DNA from: Haberlea rhodopensis
Taxonomy: Eukaryota; Streptophyta; Magnoliopsida; Lamiales; Gesneriaceae
Length of the DNA stretch: 64,000 nucleotides
Assembly (NCBI GenBank): GCA_907163345.1
Contig: CAJQUN010001127.1
Location: 1 to 64,000 of the forward strand
Direction: 5' to 3'
The position numbers were made by a program, and so were the translations under genes. Under the pieces are notes generated by a model, which did no database searches, had not been told where the DNA came from, and saw only the letters and a program-made list of their open reading frames with translations. Of this stretch, positions 33,340 to 44,500 are shown one piece after another (the stretch's first letter is position 1; each line of letters opens with the position of its first letter).

Positions 33340-34390
33340 TCATGTATATGGGTAAAGGCAGAGCACCCAAAGACTTTTTAGAGGTAAATCAGAAATTAAT
33401 CTAGAGTGAGGAAAAATGTCCTTGAAAATAGAAAGCGGAGTTTTAAAGCCCAAAACCTTTGTAGGCATGCGATTAATGAGATACGTAGCAGTTAAAAGTG
33501 CTTCGCCCCAAAGATACTTCGGGGCATGAGAAGTAAAGAGTAGTGCCCTAGTGACTTCGAGAAGATGTTTGTTTTTTCGTTCAGCAACCCCATTTTGTTG
33601 AGGTGTATCAGGGCACGTGCTTTGATGTATGATTCCATTTTGAGAGAAAAAAAACCCCGAGTATCTCATTGAAGTATTCTCGACCATTGTCACTTCGGAA
33701 GTTTTTTATTTTTTCTTGAAATTGTGTCTCGACCATGTTATAAAATGTTTGAAAAACCTCTTTGACTGCGGATTTATCTTTGAGTAAGTAAACCCAACTG
33801 AGTCTGGTGTGATCATCAATAAAGCTAACACAAACCACCTTTTCCCAAATGCGGTTGTGACTTTTGATGGACCCTAGACATCACTGTGAATTAATGAAAA
33901 AGGTTTTGAAGCTTGATATGGTCGAGGTGGGAAAAACGAGCGACGATGTTTTGCAAGTTCACAGAATTCACACTTAAAACACGATGGATTTTTATTGCGA
34001 AATAAATTAGGTAACAAATGTTTTAAATAATAAAAACTTGGATGTCCTAGCCTATAATGCCAAAGCAAAACATCATTTGAAACAGAAATAGAGTGCAAAC
34101 AAGTATTCTGAGCTTGATGTCCCAAGGTAGTGCCATCATCAAGGAAATAGAGCCCTCCACTTGCCCTAGCACTGCCAATCGTCCTCCCCGAGACCAATTC
34201 CTGAAACTCACACCGAGAGGAGTAAAAAACAGTACGACAATTAAGATGGGAAGTGAGTTTGCTAATGGACACAAGATGACAAGAAAGTTTAGGGACATGA
34301 AGAACATCATAAAGAGTTAATGAATTATTGATCTTGACGTTGCCAATGCCAGCAACCGCGGAATAAGACCCATCAGCAATCCTAATTTTC
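33340..34390 (-). pseudogene. Copia-1 integrase
   Basis: Pieces: gag-pre-integrase LLWHYRLGHPSFYYLKHL with CEFCELAKHRR (34272-33874), the catalytic core with SFIDDHTRLSWVYLLKDK and FRSDNGREYFN (33838-33608), and DTPQQNGVAERKNKHLLEV with YLINRMPTKVL (33693-33340). The Asp-Asp-Glu positions can be matched. A stop before 33838 and frameshifts near 33640 and 33335 break it. Confidence 0.85.
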
Positions 34391-35530
34391 TTATTGCCCG
34401 CACATGGAGTATATGTGGAAAAAGTATTGGGAACAACCTGTCATATGGTCGGTAGCCCCGGAATCGATGATCCAGAGGCTTTTCGAACCTTGGCTGTTAC
34501 TTGAAAAAAACGAAAAAATGGTAGAATCGTTACCTGTTTGGGCAATTGAACAAGAAGAAGTGGATGGAGTTACTTGAAATTGTGGAGATTGTATAAGTTT
34601 GTGCAGTTGCAGTAGTTGATCTTGAGTAAAAGGGAACGATTCCGGAGTATTTTGTGGCTGCTGCCCATGTCCTGCGGAGGTAGCCTGGAGGGCGCGAGTA
34701 GTGGGAGTGGATTTCTTTTTCGAATTGGGAGGTTTCCCGTGGATTTTCCAACAAGTGTCCACTGTATGCCAATGTCTTTTGCAAACATCACACCATGGCT
34801 TATCCTTCTGGGCAGTAGCCGAACCATGCTTGGACAGGAAGGCAGAATTTTCAGATATTAAAGAAGTTGTGGATTTCAATTCAGTAGAGGGTTTTAACAT
34901 CACATGGCACCGAGATTCTTCGCGACGGATGTCAGAAAAAGCCTCACGAAGTGTAGGCAGGGGCGATTTGCCTAGAATTCGAGACCGGACTTCATCAAAC
35001 GTATGATTCAGTCCGGCCAAGAACAGATACACCCAATCATTTTCCTCTTTTTTCAGAAACCGTGCACTGTCAGTAGGAGAAGACCATTCATCACTGAAGC
35101 ATTGGTCTAATTCTTGCCATAAAGAGATCATCTCATTGTAAAAAATAGTGACATCTCGGTCACCTTGCCTGGATGTCCACAGCCGTTGTTTAAGTTCAAA
35201 AATTTGGGAGAAATTTTCAGTATCTGAGTACGTAGCCTTGACTGCCTCCCATACGTCTTTTGCGGTGGGGAGAAATAGGTATGGTTTACCTATCAATGGT
35301 TCCATGGAATTGATTAACCATGCGATAACCAAGGAGTTTTCCGACCCCCACGTACTGAGTTTCGGATCCCCATCGTCAGGTTTTGGGGCGGCGCCAGTCA
35401 AGAAGCCAAGCCGCCCCTTGCCATCGATTGCCAGACGCATGGACTGCGCCCATTCCAAGTAGTTCTTCCCAGTCAATTTATGGAGGGTTAATTGTAGGGA
35501 AGTATGAGTGGAATCTGATCCTTGAGACAT
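34391..35530 (-). CDS. Copia-1 gag and protease start
   Basis: A 379-codon uninterrupted frame starting MSQGSDSTHTSLQLTLHKLT about 200 bp inside the primer site. It contains the copia Gag pattern NYLEWAQSMRLAIDGKGRLG and DVWEAVKATYSD, and a knuckle-like CDVCKRHWHTVDTC. The aspartic protease motif LWIIDSGATDHMTG lies near its end. The frame stops soon afterwards, so most of the protease is out of frame. Being open, it could in principle still supply Gag, but there is no evidence of expression. Confidence 0.85.
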   Translation of the reverse strand: MSQGSDSTHTSLQLTLHKLTGKNYLEWAQSMRLAIDGKGRLGFLTGAAPKPDDGDPKLSTWGSENSLVIAWLINSMEPLIGKPYLFLPTAKDVWEAVKATYSDTENFSQIFELKQRLWTSRQGDRDVTIFYNEMISLWQELDQCFSDEWSSPTDSARFLKKEENDWVYLFLAGLNHTFDEVRSRILGKSPLPTLREAFSDIRREESRCHVMLKPSTELKSTTSLISENSAFLSKHGSATAQKDKPWCDVCKRHWHTVDTCWKIHGKPPNSKKKSTPTTRALQATSAGHGQQPQNTPESFPFTQDQLLQLHKLIQSPQFQVTPSTSSCSIAQTGNDSTIFSFFSSNSQGSKSLWIIDSGATDHMTGCSQYFFHIYSMCGQ

Positions 35531-35719
35531 GGTGGGTCAATATGGTACACCAGAATCGTGATCAACGGCAGATTGAAGAGAAAAGGTTGGTTAAAAAACG
35601 AAAAATTGTGCAGAAACTTTAAACGCACAGAGAGCTAATCATGAAGATTAAGACGAAACGCGATGGGCAGAGCTGGGAATCATCGTGGTGGGCAAGACGC
35701 ACGAGAAAAAAATTCAATT

Positions 35720-35736
35720 TGTCGGCTCTGATACCA
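35720..35736 (-). promoter_or_regulatory. Copia-1 primer-binding site
   Basis: On -, TGGTATCAGAGCCGAC follows the LTR end (ctttca) immediately. It is complementary to initiator tRNA-Met. Confidence 0.92.
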
Positions 35737-35935
35737 TGAAAGTTTCTAGGGTTTAAGAATTCCTTATTGAAATTGAATAATAGAAGGTACATGTACAAAG
35801 ATTTATAGGGGAGATATTTTACCCAATAGGTAACTCAATCCCTATTTGGAATTATCTTATCTAGGGAAATCTCTAAAAATAAAAATATATTCTAATCTAT
35901 TTACAATCTTATCAGATCTTCTAGCATAATTAACA
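35737..35935 (-). repeat. Copia-1 5' LTR
   Basis: 199 bp, near-identical partner of 32083-32285, with the element promoter on the minus strand. GTTAC follows at 35936-35940. Confidence 0.93.
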
Positions 35936-36352
35936 GTTACAATTGGCTAGGTTTTAATCTTGCTCTTCACAATCATCAACGATCACATCTTCTTCAACAC
36001 AAAGATTTATGACCTCATCGCAAGGGATTGAAAGAATGATTAACAATTTGGCAAGCCGTGTAATGGACTATTTGGTCAGAAAGGAACAAAAGAAATTTTA
36101 GGAATCCGGAGGATAAGGATGAGAACTTGTTGGAAAAGATCAATTTAGAAGCTGGTTTTGAATTAAACACAAGGATATGAGAAATTTTCCTTATACTTTC
36201 TCGGACTAGATTACGGAAACTATTGTTTGTCTTTTAGATTTACCACCTTACAGTTTCTTGTATTTTAGTTTTCATTGTTTTCTACTTTGCAACTTTTCGA
36301 GTACCTCTTGTACTCTTTTAATAAATTTCTTTTGCCCGATAAAAAAAAATTA

Positions 36353-37917
36353 TTTCTTCACTTTATAATTGGATACAAGATGCATATTTATAGATTACCA
36401 GCTAAATGTAGAAGTATAAAATATCTAGTACTCTAAAATATATCTAGGAATTTTATCTAGCTACTTCTAATCAACAAACAAAGTTTGAAACATAAAAACT
36501 TATTCATCCTAAATTCCTAATCATCTAAATAATCGAATTAAAAATTTGATTGAATATTTCCTACACTCCCTCTCAAATTTGGTTATAGACGATGATTAGA
36601 CGAAGCTTGCTGATGAGCCATAGGCACATAAGATATCCTCACGGATCGGTAGCGCTTCAAAAGCTGTTTAAATTGCGGATCTCCATTGTAATAGACGTTG
36701 CCGGACCTGGAGATTTTTTCGGGTAGGAGAGATGCGAGGATGCTAGGGCTCGTATAGAGAGACACAAGGCTCGCCCAGGAGAGACGCGAGGAGACAACAT
36801 CGGCTAGTGCTCGCGCAAGAAAAATGTGATGAGACAATAATGGCTAGGGCTCATGTAGGAAAGACGCGAGGAGGACAACACTAGGGCTCGCATAGAGAAA
36901 ACATGAAAAAGTCATCTAGTAGGCGCGCAAAGAGTAGATTTGTGTCTGTAATCATGAAGGAGGAAAATGGTCGCTAGGGTTTGTACTCGAGGCGGGGCGG
37001 GGCTTACTTTTTACTGTAGCGGGACTGGTCCCGAGTTTGGCCAAACCCATCCCAGACCTGCCTCTTTGCCATCCCCACTCGAGGCAGTTGGTGAGAGTGC
37101 GCGGCGGCTACTAGGATTTGTGCAGGAGAGCTGGGATTTGTACATGAGGGCTGCTGCGTCTGCTTGGGTTTAAGGCAGGAGGGCTGCGTAGGCTGCTAGA
37201 TTTACGCAGGATGGCTGCGAGGGCTGCTAGGATTTGTTTAATTAGCCAAATCAACCATTGAAAAATACCAAAATTCTTAGATCCTATGACGGCGTCGCAC
37301 GGACGTGGGCAATCTGCTACGGTGTCTCGCGGCAGAGACTGGGAGATGGTCTCTCGGAGGATACGGTTCCGATTGCTAGGGTTCGGGGCGACTGGACTAG
37401 GGTTTACGCTCATGAGAGGAGCAACAGAGGTGACTGGTCGTACGGGTTTGAGAGCTAGGGTTTGGTGTACGAATCGCGAACCTTATGCGGCGGAATCAAC
37501 GTAAACAGTGGACTAGAATCTAAAATAGTTGGAGAATTTTATGTACGAGAGGATGGGTAACCAAGGACAAGTGTGGATCGACCGAAAAGAGTGCGGCGAC
37601 TAGCAGGTTGAAGGCGGGGCCGAGGCTACTGTGCAAACCCTAATTTGTTTTTTGAGAACTAACGTGGCTCTGATACCATATTGTATGGAAGAAACTTGAT
37701 ATTTTAAATATTATTATTATTTATTCACTTTAGAATTCTACGAGATACATGTTTATACATTTAACCAAAAATATCTGGGACTTTAATCTATTTAGAATTC
37801 AAATCTATCTAGGAGTCTAATCTAAATAACTCAAATAAAAAAACAAAGTTTAAAATATAAAAAAATATTCATCCTAATCATCTAATAACCAGAAAGATTT
37901 GATTGAATATTTCCTGA
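36353..37917 (-). mobile_element. Small non-autonomous LTR element
   Basis: Right LTR about 37682-37917; left LTR about 36353-36566, apparently missing its first 35 bp or so. Both end in gattgaatatttcct, and the middle parts match with many substitutions, so it is older than copia-1. The primer site (37678-37666 on -, TGGTATCAGAGCC) abuts the right LTR and the polypurine tract gagagggag the left. The 1.1-kb interior holds no gag or pol. It has G+C-rich, irregular repeats of gctagggctcg and gagacgcgaggag (about 36720-36900). It is a TRIM/SMART-sized non-autonomous element sitting directly on the LINE poly(A) run. Confidence 0.7.
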
Positions 37918-40693
37918 AGAAATGGTTTTGTTGTGATCTCAGTATCTCACAAATCACAACACAATCCCTTTGAATATATACGAGTAAAGAATTTGTTACT
38001 GAGACCTTTAACTGTGTGATACTTATTTGGTATGATCACTTTCTCTAGAATAACTTGAGATTCACTGCTGTGACTAATCCGTGTCACAATGCACACACTC
38101 AGAAAGAGCTAGTATCTGATATTCTGTTTTGGAAAATAAATTTGCCACCACATAGGTGCTATTGAACAAAAATAAGGCATCATTCAAATATTAAGGAGTC
38201 AACTCAACTTGTAATTAGGAGCACAACGGAATTTATGAAATGCCTAAGCTTGCAACTTTACTGAACCTGTTTGTTATTGAATGACAACACTCATTGAACT
38301 AGGAGACTGGAGAAAGATCAAAAGGAGGCTGTCTAGGCCACCATTCCTAAATGGATTGTATGCTTGGCTTGGGGAAAAATATAAAAAATAGCCGTTTAAA
38401 TCTTGTTGAAACTTCTCTGTGAGATCACTTGCCTGTAAGCAAAACTTAAGCTGGAGTATGTGGCTGATGCAATCTTATATCTAAATATGTTGAAACAAAT
38501 CAACATGTTAAAAGTTGAAACATGCAATAAGATGCTGTGGAATGAAGCTGGCTATTGGTTGTCCTCTTCTTTCCTCATTGTAATGTACTTCTTTACTGGG
38601 AGCTGTTGGACAATGGCGCGACACTCTGCAAACACTTGACTTGAATATTTGTTGGCCAAAATTTTGCATTAAGGTGCGCTTCTCGTTTGACCCTTTAAAT
38701 TCACTAAATAGTTTCTACTACAACTTCTGAGATTTGACTGATCCGTATCTGATCATCTCCAGTGACCTTGCGTTGGTGACAACATCCCTTCTACATCTAC
38801 TTTGTTTGGAACTTGAGGTTGATCTGAACGGGGTTGGATTGCAATTGGTTGCAATTGGTAGGAGCTGACCATTAGGAAACAACTTTTTTCCAACCATGGA
38901 GTTGGAGCCAAAGCCAAAGTCCAGTTTTTGTTTATGCTTTTTTGCATCTTCTTTTGAGTTGTTGAATGCAAATGCTCTGCTCGATATGGCAAATTCTTGT
39001 CTTGAACTTGTACAAGCCATGCTAAGGACAGCAACTCAGTTCAGGCACTGTCTGCAGTCATGTCCGGGTACATTTTCTTGGGCTTACTGCTTTAGAATAT
39101 TCTTAACTGATAAGCTTGCTAGATTTTCTTGAGCTTGTATATGCTAGAGATCGAATGCACATGTAGTTATTTGTCTTTAGAGTTTAAATGTTGTTGGTCT
39201 TAGGGATGATTCATTTTTCGGGTGCATTTATCTTTTTTACTTTTTCCAATTTTCAAAGAGAATAAATAGTTAGTAGCAATAACCAGTCTGATGTTACAAT
39301 GTTAATATGGGATACCCGAGAGAGAGAGAGAAAAAACTTGGTATTGACCTCAACTTCTAGTATTGGTGTGCACCTATTTTAACTCATTTGATTTGTTTTT
39401 TTTTTCCCATTGAGCAAATTTAATTTGTCTTTTTGGATGCTCGCATAGTTCCTTGATTGAAAAAAATGTGCTTTCTTGAAAGGGACAAAATCAAGTAATG
39501 TTTGGCTTTATTTTTTGGAAAAAATGTTTAGGGTGGGAGAAATTTATGAGTGAATTATTTATCATATACGGCAGATTATGTAAGATTTTTGTTTGGTAGA
39601 TATTGTTAAATCACTTGTAATTTTATAAGTGTGGGTCACGGTTAGAAGTGAACAGAAAACAACTAAGCCTTTAATCCCAACGAATTGGGGTAGGCCACAT
39701 CACAATAGAGAGAATCAAGCCGGGTCGGACATATTAGTCAGTCTTCTATGAGCGCTTCTATCGGTAAGAATATCCACTTTAATCCCCTTAAACTCTAAAT
39801 CTTTGCGTATAACTTCGAGCCGTGTCTTTTTCGTTCGACACGATCAGAAGTGAATAAATTTAAAATTTGAAGTATAGTGTATTTGATCGAATATATTATA
39901 AATCATTTCCTTCTTCTTGAATCCAAGGGACACTTGTCATATTTAGAATTCTAGAGCTTTTGTTTGGTGAATATTATTAAATTACATTAAATTTTATAAG
40001 AGTGGGTAATGATTAGAAAGTAAAATATAGCATATTGGATTGAATATTATTATAATTCTGGAGCTTTTTTGAATTTATAAAAAAATGAATTAAATATAGT
40101 TTTTTTCTTCGCTTATTTTCTATTTATGATAATAATACTGTTGTGGACCTTTGCCTTTGCGAGGTAAGCAAGGCATTGTCCGACTGGTTAGGACTCATGT
40201 CTCGAGATCGAGATTCAATAATGCGGGCAGTTGCCTACTTGCTTGTTTGATTCCTCTTCTTTTGGCACGAGTAGTTGATAAAGTTATTGATCATGATCAA
40301 ATCTTTGGCTGCAAAAACTAAGTTCATCTAATAATATGGTATGGTCTCCTATTTCTCTATGACAATTTATCACATCAAATATTTGAACATTTTTCTTGGA
40401 TTTGTTTTTTTATTTCGATATTGGTACTATTATTGGAACTATTTATGTGTGTACCCATGCTATGGATAAATAAGATTTTGAGATTACTCTAAGTTCATGT
40501 AAAATATGGTTGTCCTATGGTTGATAATCATTAAATACATTTTTGGCTTTAGTCTATAGATTATTCTTATTAGTCGATGAGCCATCTATTAAGTGCATTG
40601 ACTTGAACACTAGAAACTAATATTCATGTTGTTTTGTTGCTGTGTTTTATCAGCATAGATATAGGAATATGATGAGTTATTTAAACGACTCTC

Positions 40694-40741
40694 ATCGAGA
40701 ATTTATAGTTACCATAAATCGAGAATTTATAGTTACCATAA
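40694..40741 (+). repeat. 24-bp perfect tandem duplication
   Basis: The unit from atcgagaatt to accataa occurs at 40694-40717 and 40718-40741 without a mismatch. Confidence 0.93.
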
Positions 40742-40861
40742 ATCCTCAAACTCCAATGCACCACTGTTGCTCCATCCAATGAGCACTACACGTCTGTGGC
40801 TTGTTTTCCCAACTCCTCTAGGGTTACAAAATGGCAATTTTGGTATAATTGTAAGTTAAGC

Positions 40862-41007
40862 AGAAGCTTGTGTATTTTAGTTGGGGATTCACAGCTTGCA
40901 TATTTGTCAAATACCGACACTTTAAGATATATAGAAGCTTGTGTATTGTAGTTGGGGATTCACAGCTTGCATACGTGTTACGTGTCAAATACCGACACTT
41001 TAAGATA
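40862..41007 (+). repeat. About 71-75-bp tandem duplication
   Basis: agaagcttgtgtatt...gggattcacagcttgcat...caaataccgacactttaagata occurs at 40862-40930 and 40933-41007. The second copy has an extra short insertion (gttacgt). Confidence 0.9.
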
Positions 41008-41516
41008 CGTAGTCATTCATCCTGACATGTATTTAAATGCATAACATAGTCTTCAAAATAGTATAAAATGCAATCTTCAGAGCCCGATTCTACATGACTC
41101 CAGGCTCTTTCAACACTAAAATTTGTCCTACGTTCTACCTGTTCCACTGTGTAACATTGCCGAAGCAATGGAACATAAATGCTCGCTCAGTATGAAATCT
41201 CTTGGGAGGGATCTATTTAGAACATAACTCTTCCAATTTAGGGTAGTATGCGATATAGAGTACCATCTGCAATTATTGTGCAACTGTGGCAGTCCGAATA
41301 GGTGAATTTCTTGCTCATCTTGTTGCCACCATAGTTTTGTACGTTCCTCCGAAATCATCACTCTATTCAATCGGCCCCAACAATCCAATCTCAAAGAAAG
41401 TGAACAGTTTTACAACTTTTTGAACATTTTTTTTAATGGAAATACTTAACCTACGTAATAATTATATATATATATATATATAATATATTATATATATATA
41501 TACACACGTTCTCTCA

Positions 41517-44500
41517 CTAAGAAGAAGTCTTTTTCTCATCAATAGCACGCCAATTAACATCCAATCCCTTATCTTCATCCACTGGATTTCCGCCTGCCTC
41601 CTTCGAAAGCTTGCCCTTCAAATCCTCATTTTTCATTTCTCCATTAGTGGACCCTCTCTTTCCCACGTCTCCAGTTTTCTCCGCTTCTTTCTGCAGTAGG
41701 ATAAATCTCAAATGAAATTATTATTGTTTTTAAAAAAGAAACATACATTACCTTTATTTTTATAGCATAAAACAGTAATTAAATTAAATAATAAGAAACA
41801 AATACAAGCAGTATCCGTCAGAAAACCGGAAACCAAAACAAGATGTAAGGTGTACGTTCCGCTTTCAATATCGATTGATAACCTGCAATCAAGAAAAGAA
41901 GCAATCACAGTATACAATTTCACAATTAAACTATAAACTGAAAAACTAAACAGGAGTAATGAATTAGGGCTCAGGTCGAGCAGGGTTTCCTTTTAACGTC
42001 GTCACCGGGGAACCAAGGTATCGTATCCTAAGGTTGGAGACACCCGCTGCCCAAAAGGACTCACGGCAGCCACCAAGCACGCACAGCACACACATCACCA
42101 CACGGCTACAGCCTAACCACACAGGTGAAGACTCACAGCCACACTCAACGCACTGCCCGAAGGGGAACAGTAACGGGAATCACACAGGGATACACCAAGG
42201 AAGGGAATGGAGGCTACACAGAGCATAAACCAGCCAAGCACAGCCAGAACCACCAAGGTTAACCGCAGGGCAAAGCTCACGCCTCAAATCCGAACCACTC
42301 TGGAACAGGGACGAAAAAGGGGGGACGAAAAACAAAGGATTTCGAATATCAGAGAGTTACCTCATCATGGAACCAAGCCAACTTAATAGCACCGAGGGAG
42401 ACGAAGAGGAGGGGAGCAAGTCCCAAGGAATTGGTCAAACTAGTCGAAGGGGCGCACGCATAGAGCCAGGAAGGTTCTGGAGTGGGGGAAGATGGAAAGG
42501 TGATGAGGGAATGAAAAAAGGTGCTCGGTTATTTTGACAAGAAGAGGGGCCAAACAAAAGCCCAATAGGTTTAATAGGTAATGGGCCAAACCCAACAAAT
42601 CTCCACCTTGGCACAATACCGGCTCCACCTCGACGTAAGGAAAACCCTATAGATGACTCATCATGCCCAAAGGGTCCCCACAACACACAAAGCATTGTGT
42701 GGACCAGATTCTTGTCATAGCACACAGCACAGACAAATAATACAGACAATAACCAACACAAAGAGGTTAAAGTCAATAACCGGGGTAACAATTCTATAAC
42801 ACACACACAGCAGTTATAAACTATCAAAATAGTTAGCAACACTAATCAATCACCGGTATCAAAATTCAAAATTTTAAGACATGATTGAAGTTTAGAAATA
42901 GGTAAACACTTAGTTCTCATATCAGCAGGATTATATTCAGAAGGAATCTTTTCAAGATTAACTAATCCTTTAGCCACTACATCCCTAATGTAATGAAATC
43001 TAACATCAATATGCTTAGTGCGATCATGAAAAACAGGATTCTTACACAATTGAATACCAGACTGAGAATCAGAAAATACATCTACCTTACCTTCGAGCAA
43101 GCTAAGTTCAGAGATCAAACCTTTCAGCCAGACAGCTTCCTTCAAAGCTTCTGTTACAGCAACATATTCAGACTCCGTTGTCGACAAGGCAACGATATGC
43201 TGCAGCTGCGATTTCCAACTTATACATGCTCCACACAAAGTAAAAACATAAGAAGTAGTTGATTTTCTATTGTCTTTATCATTAGCATAATTAGAATCCA
43301 CATAGCCATTCAACTTAACACCATCAGCATATTTAGAAAAACATAAGCCATAATGCATAGTGTTTTTCAAATATCGCAACAACCACTTAACGGCATTCCA
43401 ATGTACCACACCAGGATTAGACATGTATCTACTTAAGCAGCTAACAACATAAGCAATGTCAGGTCTAGTGCTAACCATCAAATACATTATAGAACCAATT
43501 GCATTTGAATACGGTACATTTTTCATGGCATCAAAGTCAGCATCAGTTTTGGGACTTTGATCTTTACTTGGCACAAAATGAGCAGCTAAGGGCACGTTAA
43601 CAGGTTTTGCATCAAACATGGAAAATTTCTTTAAAATTTTCTCTACATAAGAAGTTTGTTTTAACCAGAGAGTAGATTCCTTTCTATCTCTAACAATGTC
43701 CATGCCTAGGATTCTACTAGCATCTCCTAAGAACTTCATATCAAATTTATCACTTAGACAGTTCTTAATATGCTCAATGGATTTCAGACAAGGACTAGCA
43801 ATCAACATGTCATCGCACTGGCATTTTATCCTTAAAATACAAGCAATGATCAAAAGAGCTTCTTTTAAATTTTAAGGTAAGCATGCATTCATCAAACTTC
43901 TTATTCCATTGCCTAGGTGACTGCTTTAGGCCATACAAAGATTTATTAAGCAAACAAACGTGATTAGGGTTCTTTGAGTCAACAAAACCATCAGGTTGTT
44001 TCATGTAAATCTTTTCATCTAAGTCACCTTGCAAAAAAGCGGTTTTAACATCCACCTGTTTAAGTTCCCAATTAAAGTGAGCAACAAGTGATAATAAAAT
44101 TCTCACAGTAGTAAACTTAACAACAGGAGCAAAGATTTCAGTATAGTCAATACCCTCTCTTTGAGTAAAACCTTTTGCAACTAGCCTAGCTTTATATCTA
44201 ACAGAATCACCTTCATTCTTTACCTTAAATAACCATTTGCAATCTACCAAAGAGCAATTAACAGGTTTAGGTACAAGAGTCCATGTGTGATTCACAACTA
44301 AAGAATGCATTTCATCTTTCATGGCACTAAGCCAATGCACAGCATTTTTAGATTTCAAAGCTTCATTATAGGTCTTAGGCTCACAATTATCAATAGACTC
44401 AAACATATTGAAAACATGCGATGTGAGGTGAAAATCATTAAACCTAGCAGGTTGTTTCACATTCCTTTTAACTCTATCCCTAGTCAACATATAATCATGC

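Larger units (their letters stand above)
32083..35935 (-). mobile_element. Ty1/copia element lacking the RT core
   Basis: LTRs at 32083-32285 and 35737-35935 (203 and 199 bp) differ by one 4-bp indel and about four substitutions. The 5-bp target duplication GTTAC flanks it at 32078-32082 and 35936-35940. The primer site lies next to the right LTR, and the polypurine tract cttgagggggagtg lies next to the left one. On - the order is gag, protease, integrase, remnant of RT and RNase H. Total length is only 3.85 kb because the central RT has been deleted. Confidence 0.95.
31860..36352 (+). mobile_element. LINE 3' end split by a copia element
   Basis: The + strand before 32082 encodes a zf-RVT piece with FCLAQDKTSQHLFFSC and SYSLW; right after the copia insertion, from 35941, the LINE resumes and encodes WSERNKRNF near 36075, the conserved end of that domain. 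A LINE-like 3' UTR follows (acctcttgtactcttttaataaat) with a poly(A) run at 36342-36350. The 5' end is not defined, and the copy has stops and frameshifts. It is the oldest layer of the nest. Confidence 0.75.
37918..41510. other. Intergenic stretch with repeat relics
   Basis: No convincing host gene. A 100-codon ORF on - (39020-38718) is unrecognised. At about 39655-39845 the sequence aagcctttaatcccaacgaattggggt matches the common plant RTE/SINE-type 3' end. A tRNA-like stretch near 40165-40235 (actggttaggactca, gagatcgagattca) could be a SINE. Two local duplications are listed separately. A 41-bp (TA)n tract lies at 41464-41503. Confidence 0.45.

Noticed and set aside
38718..39034. About 100-codon ORFs on -, possible exon
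   Set aside because: Two overlapping frames are open, neither recognisable, and no neighbouring exons could be joined.
40140..40260. Possible tRNA gene
   Set aside because: A- and B-box-like stretches exist but no cloverleaf can be drawn; at best a tRNA-derived SINE relic.
42034..42842. ORFs in the copia-2 LTRs (also 47556-48312)
   Set aside because: Present in both LTR copies as part of non-coding terminal repeats, with no domain.
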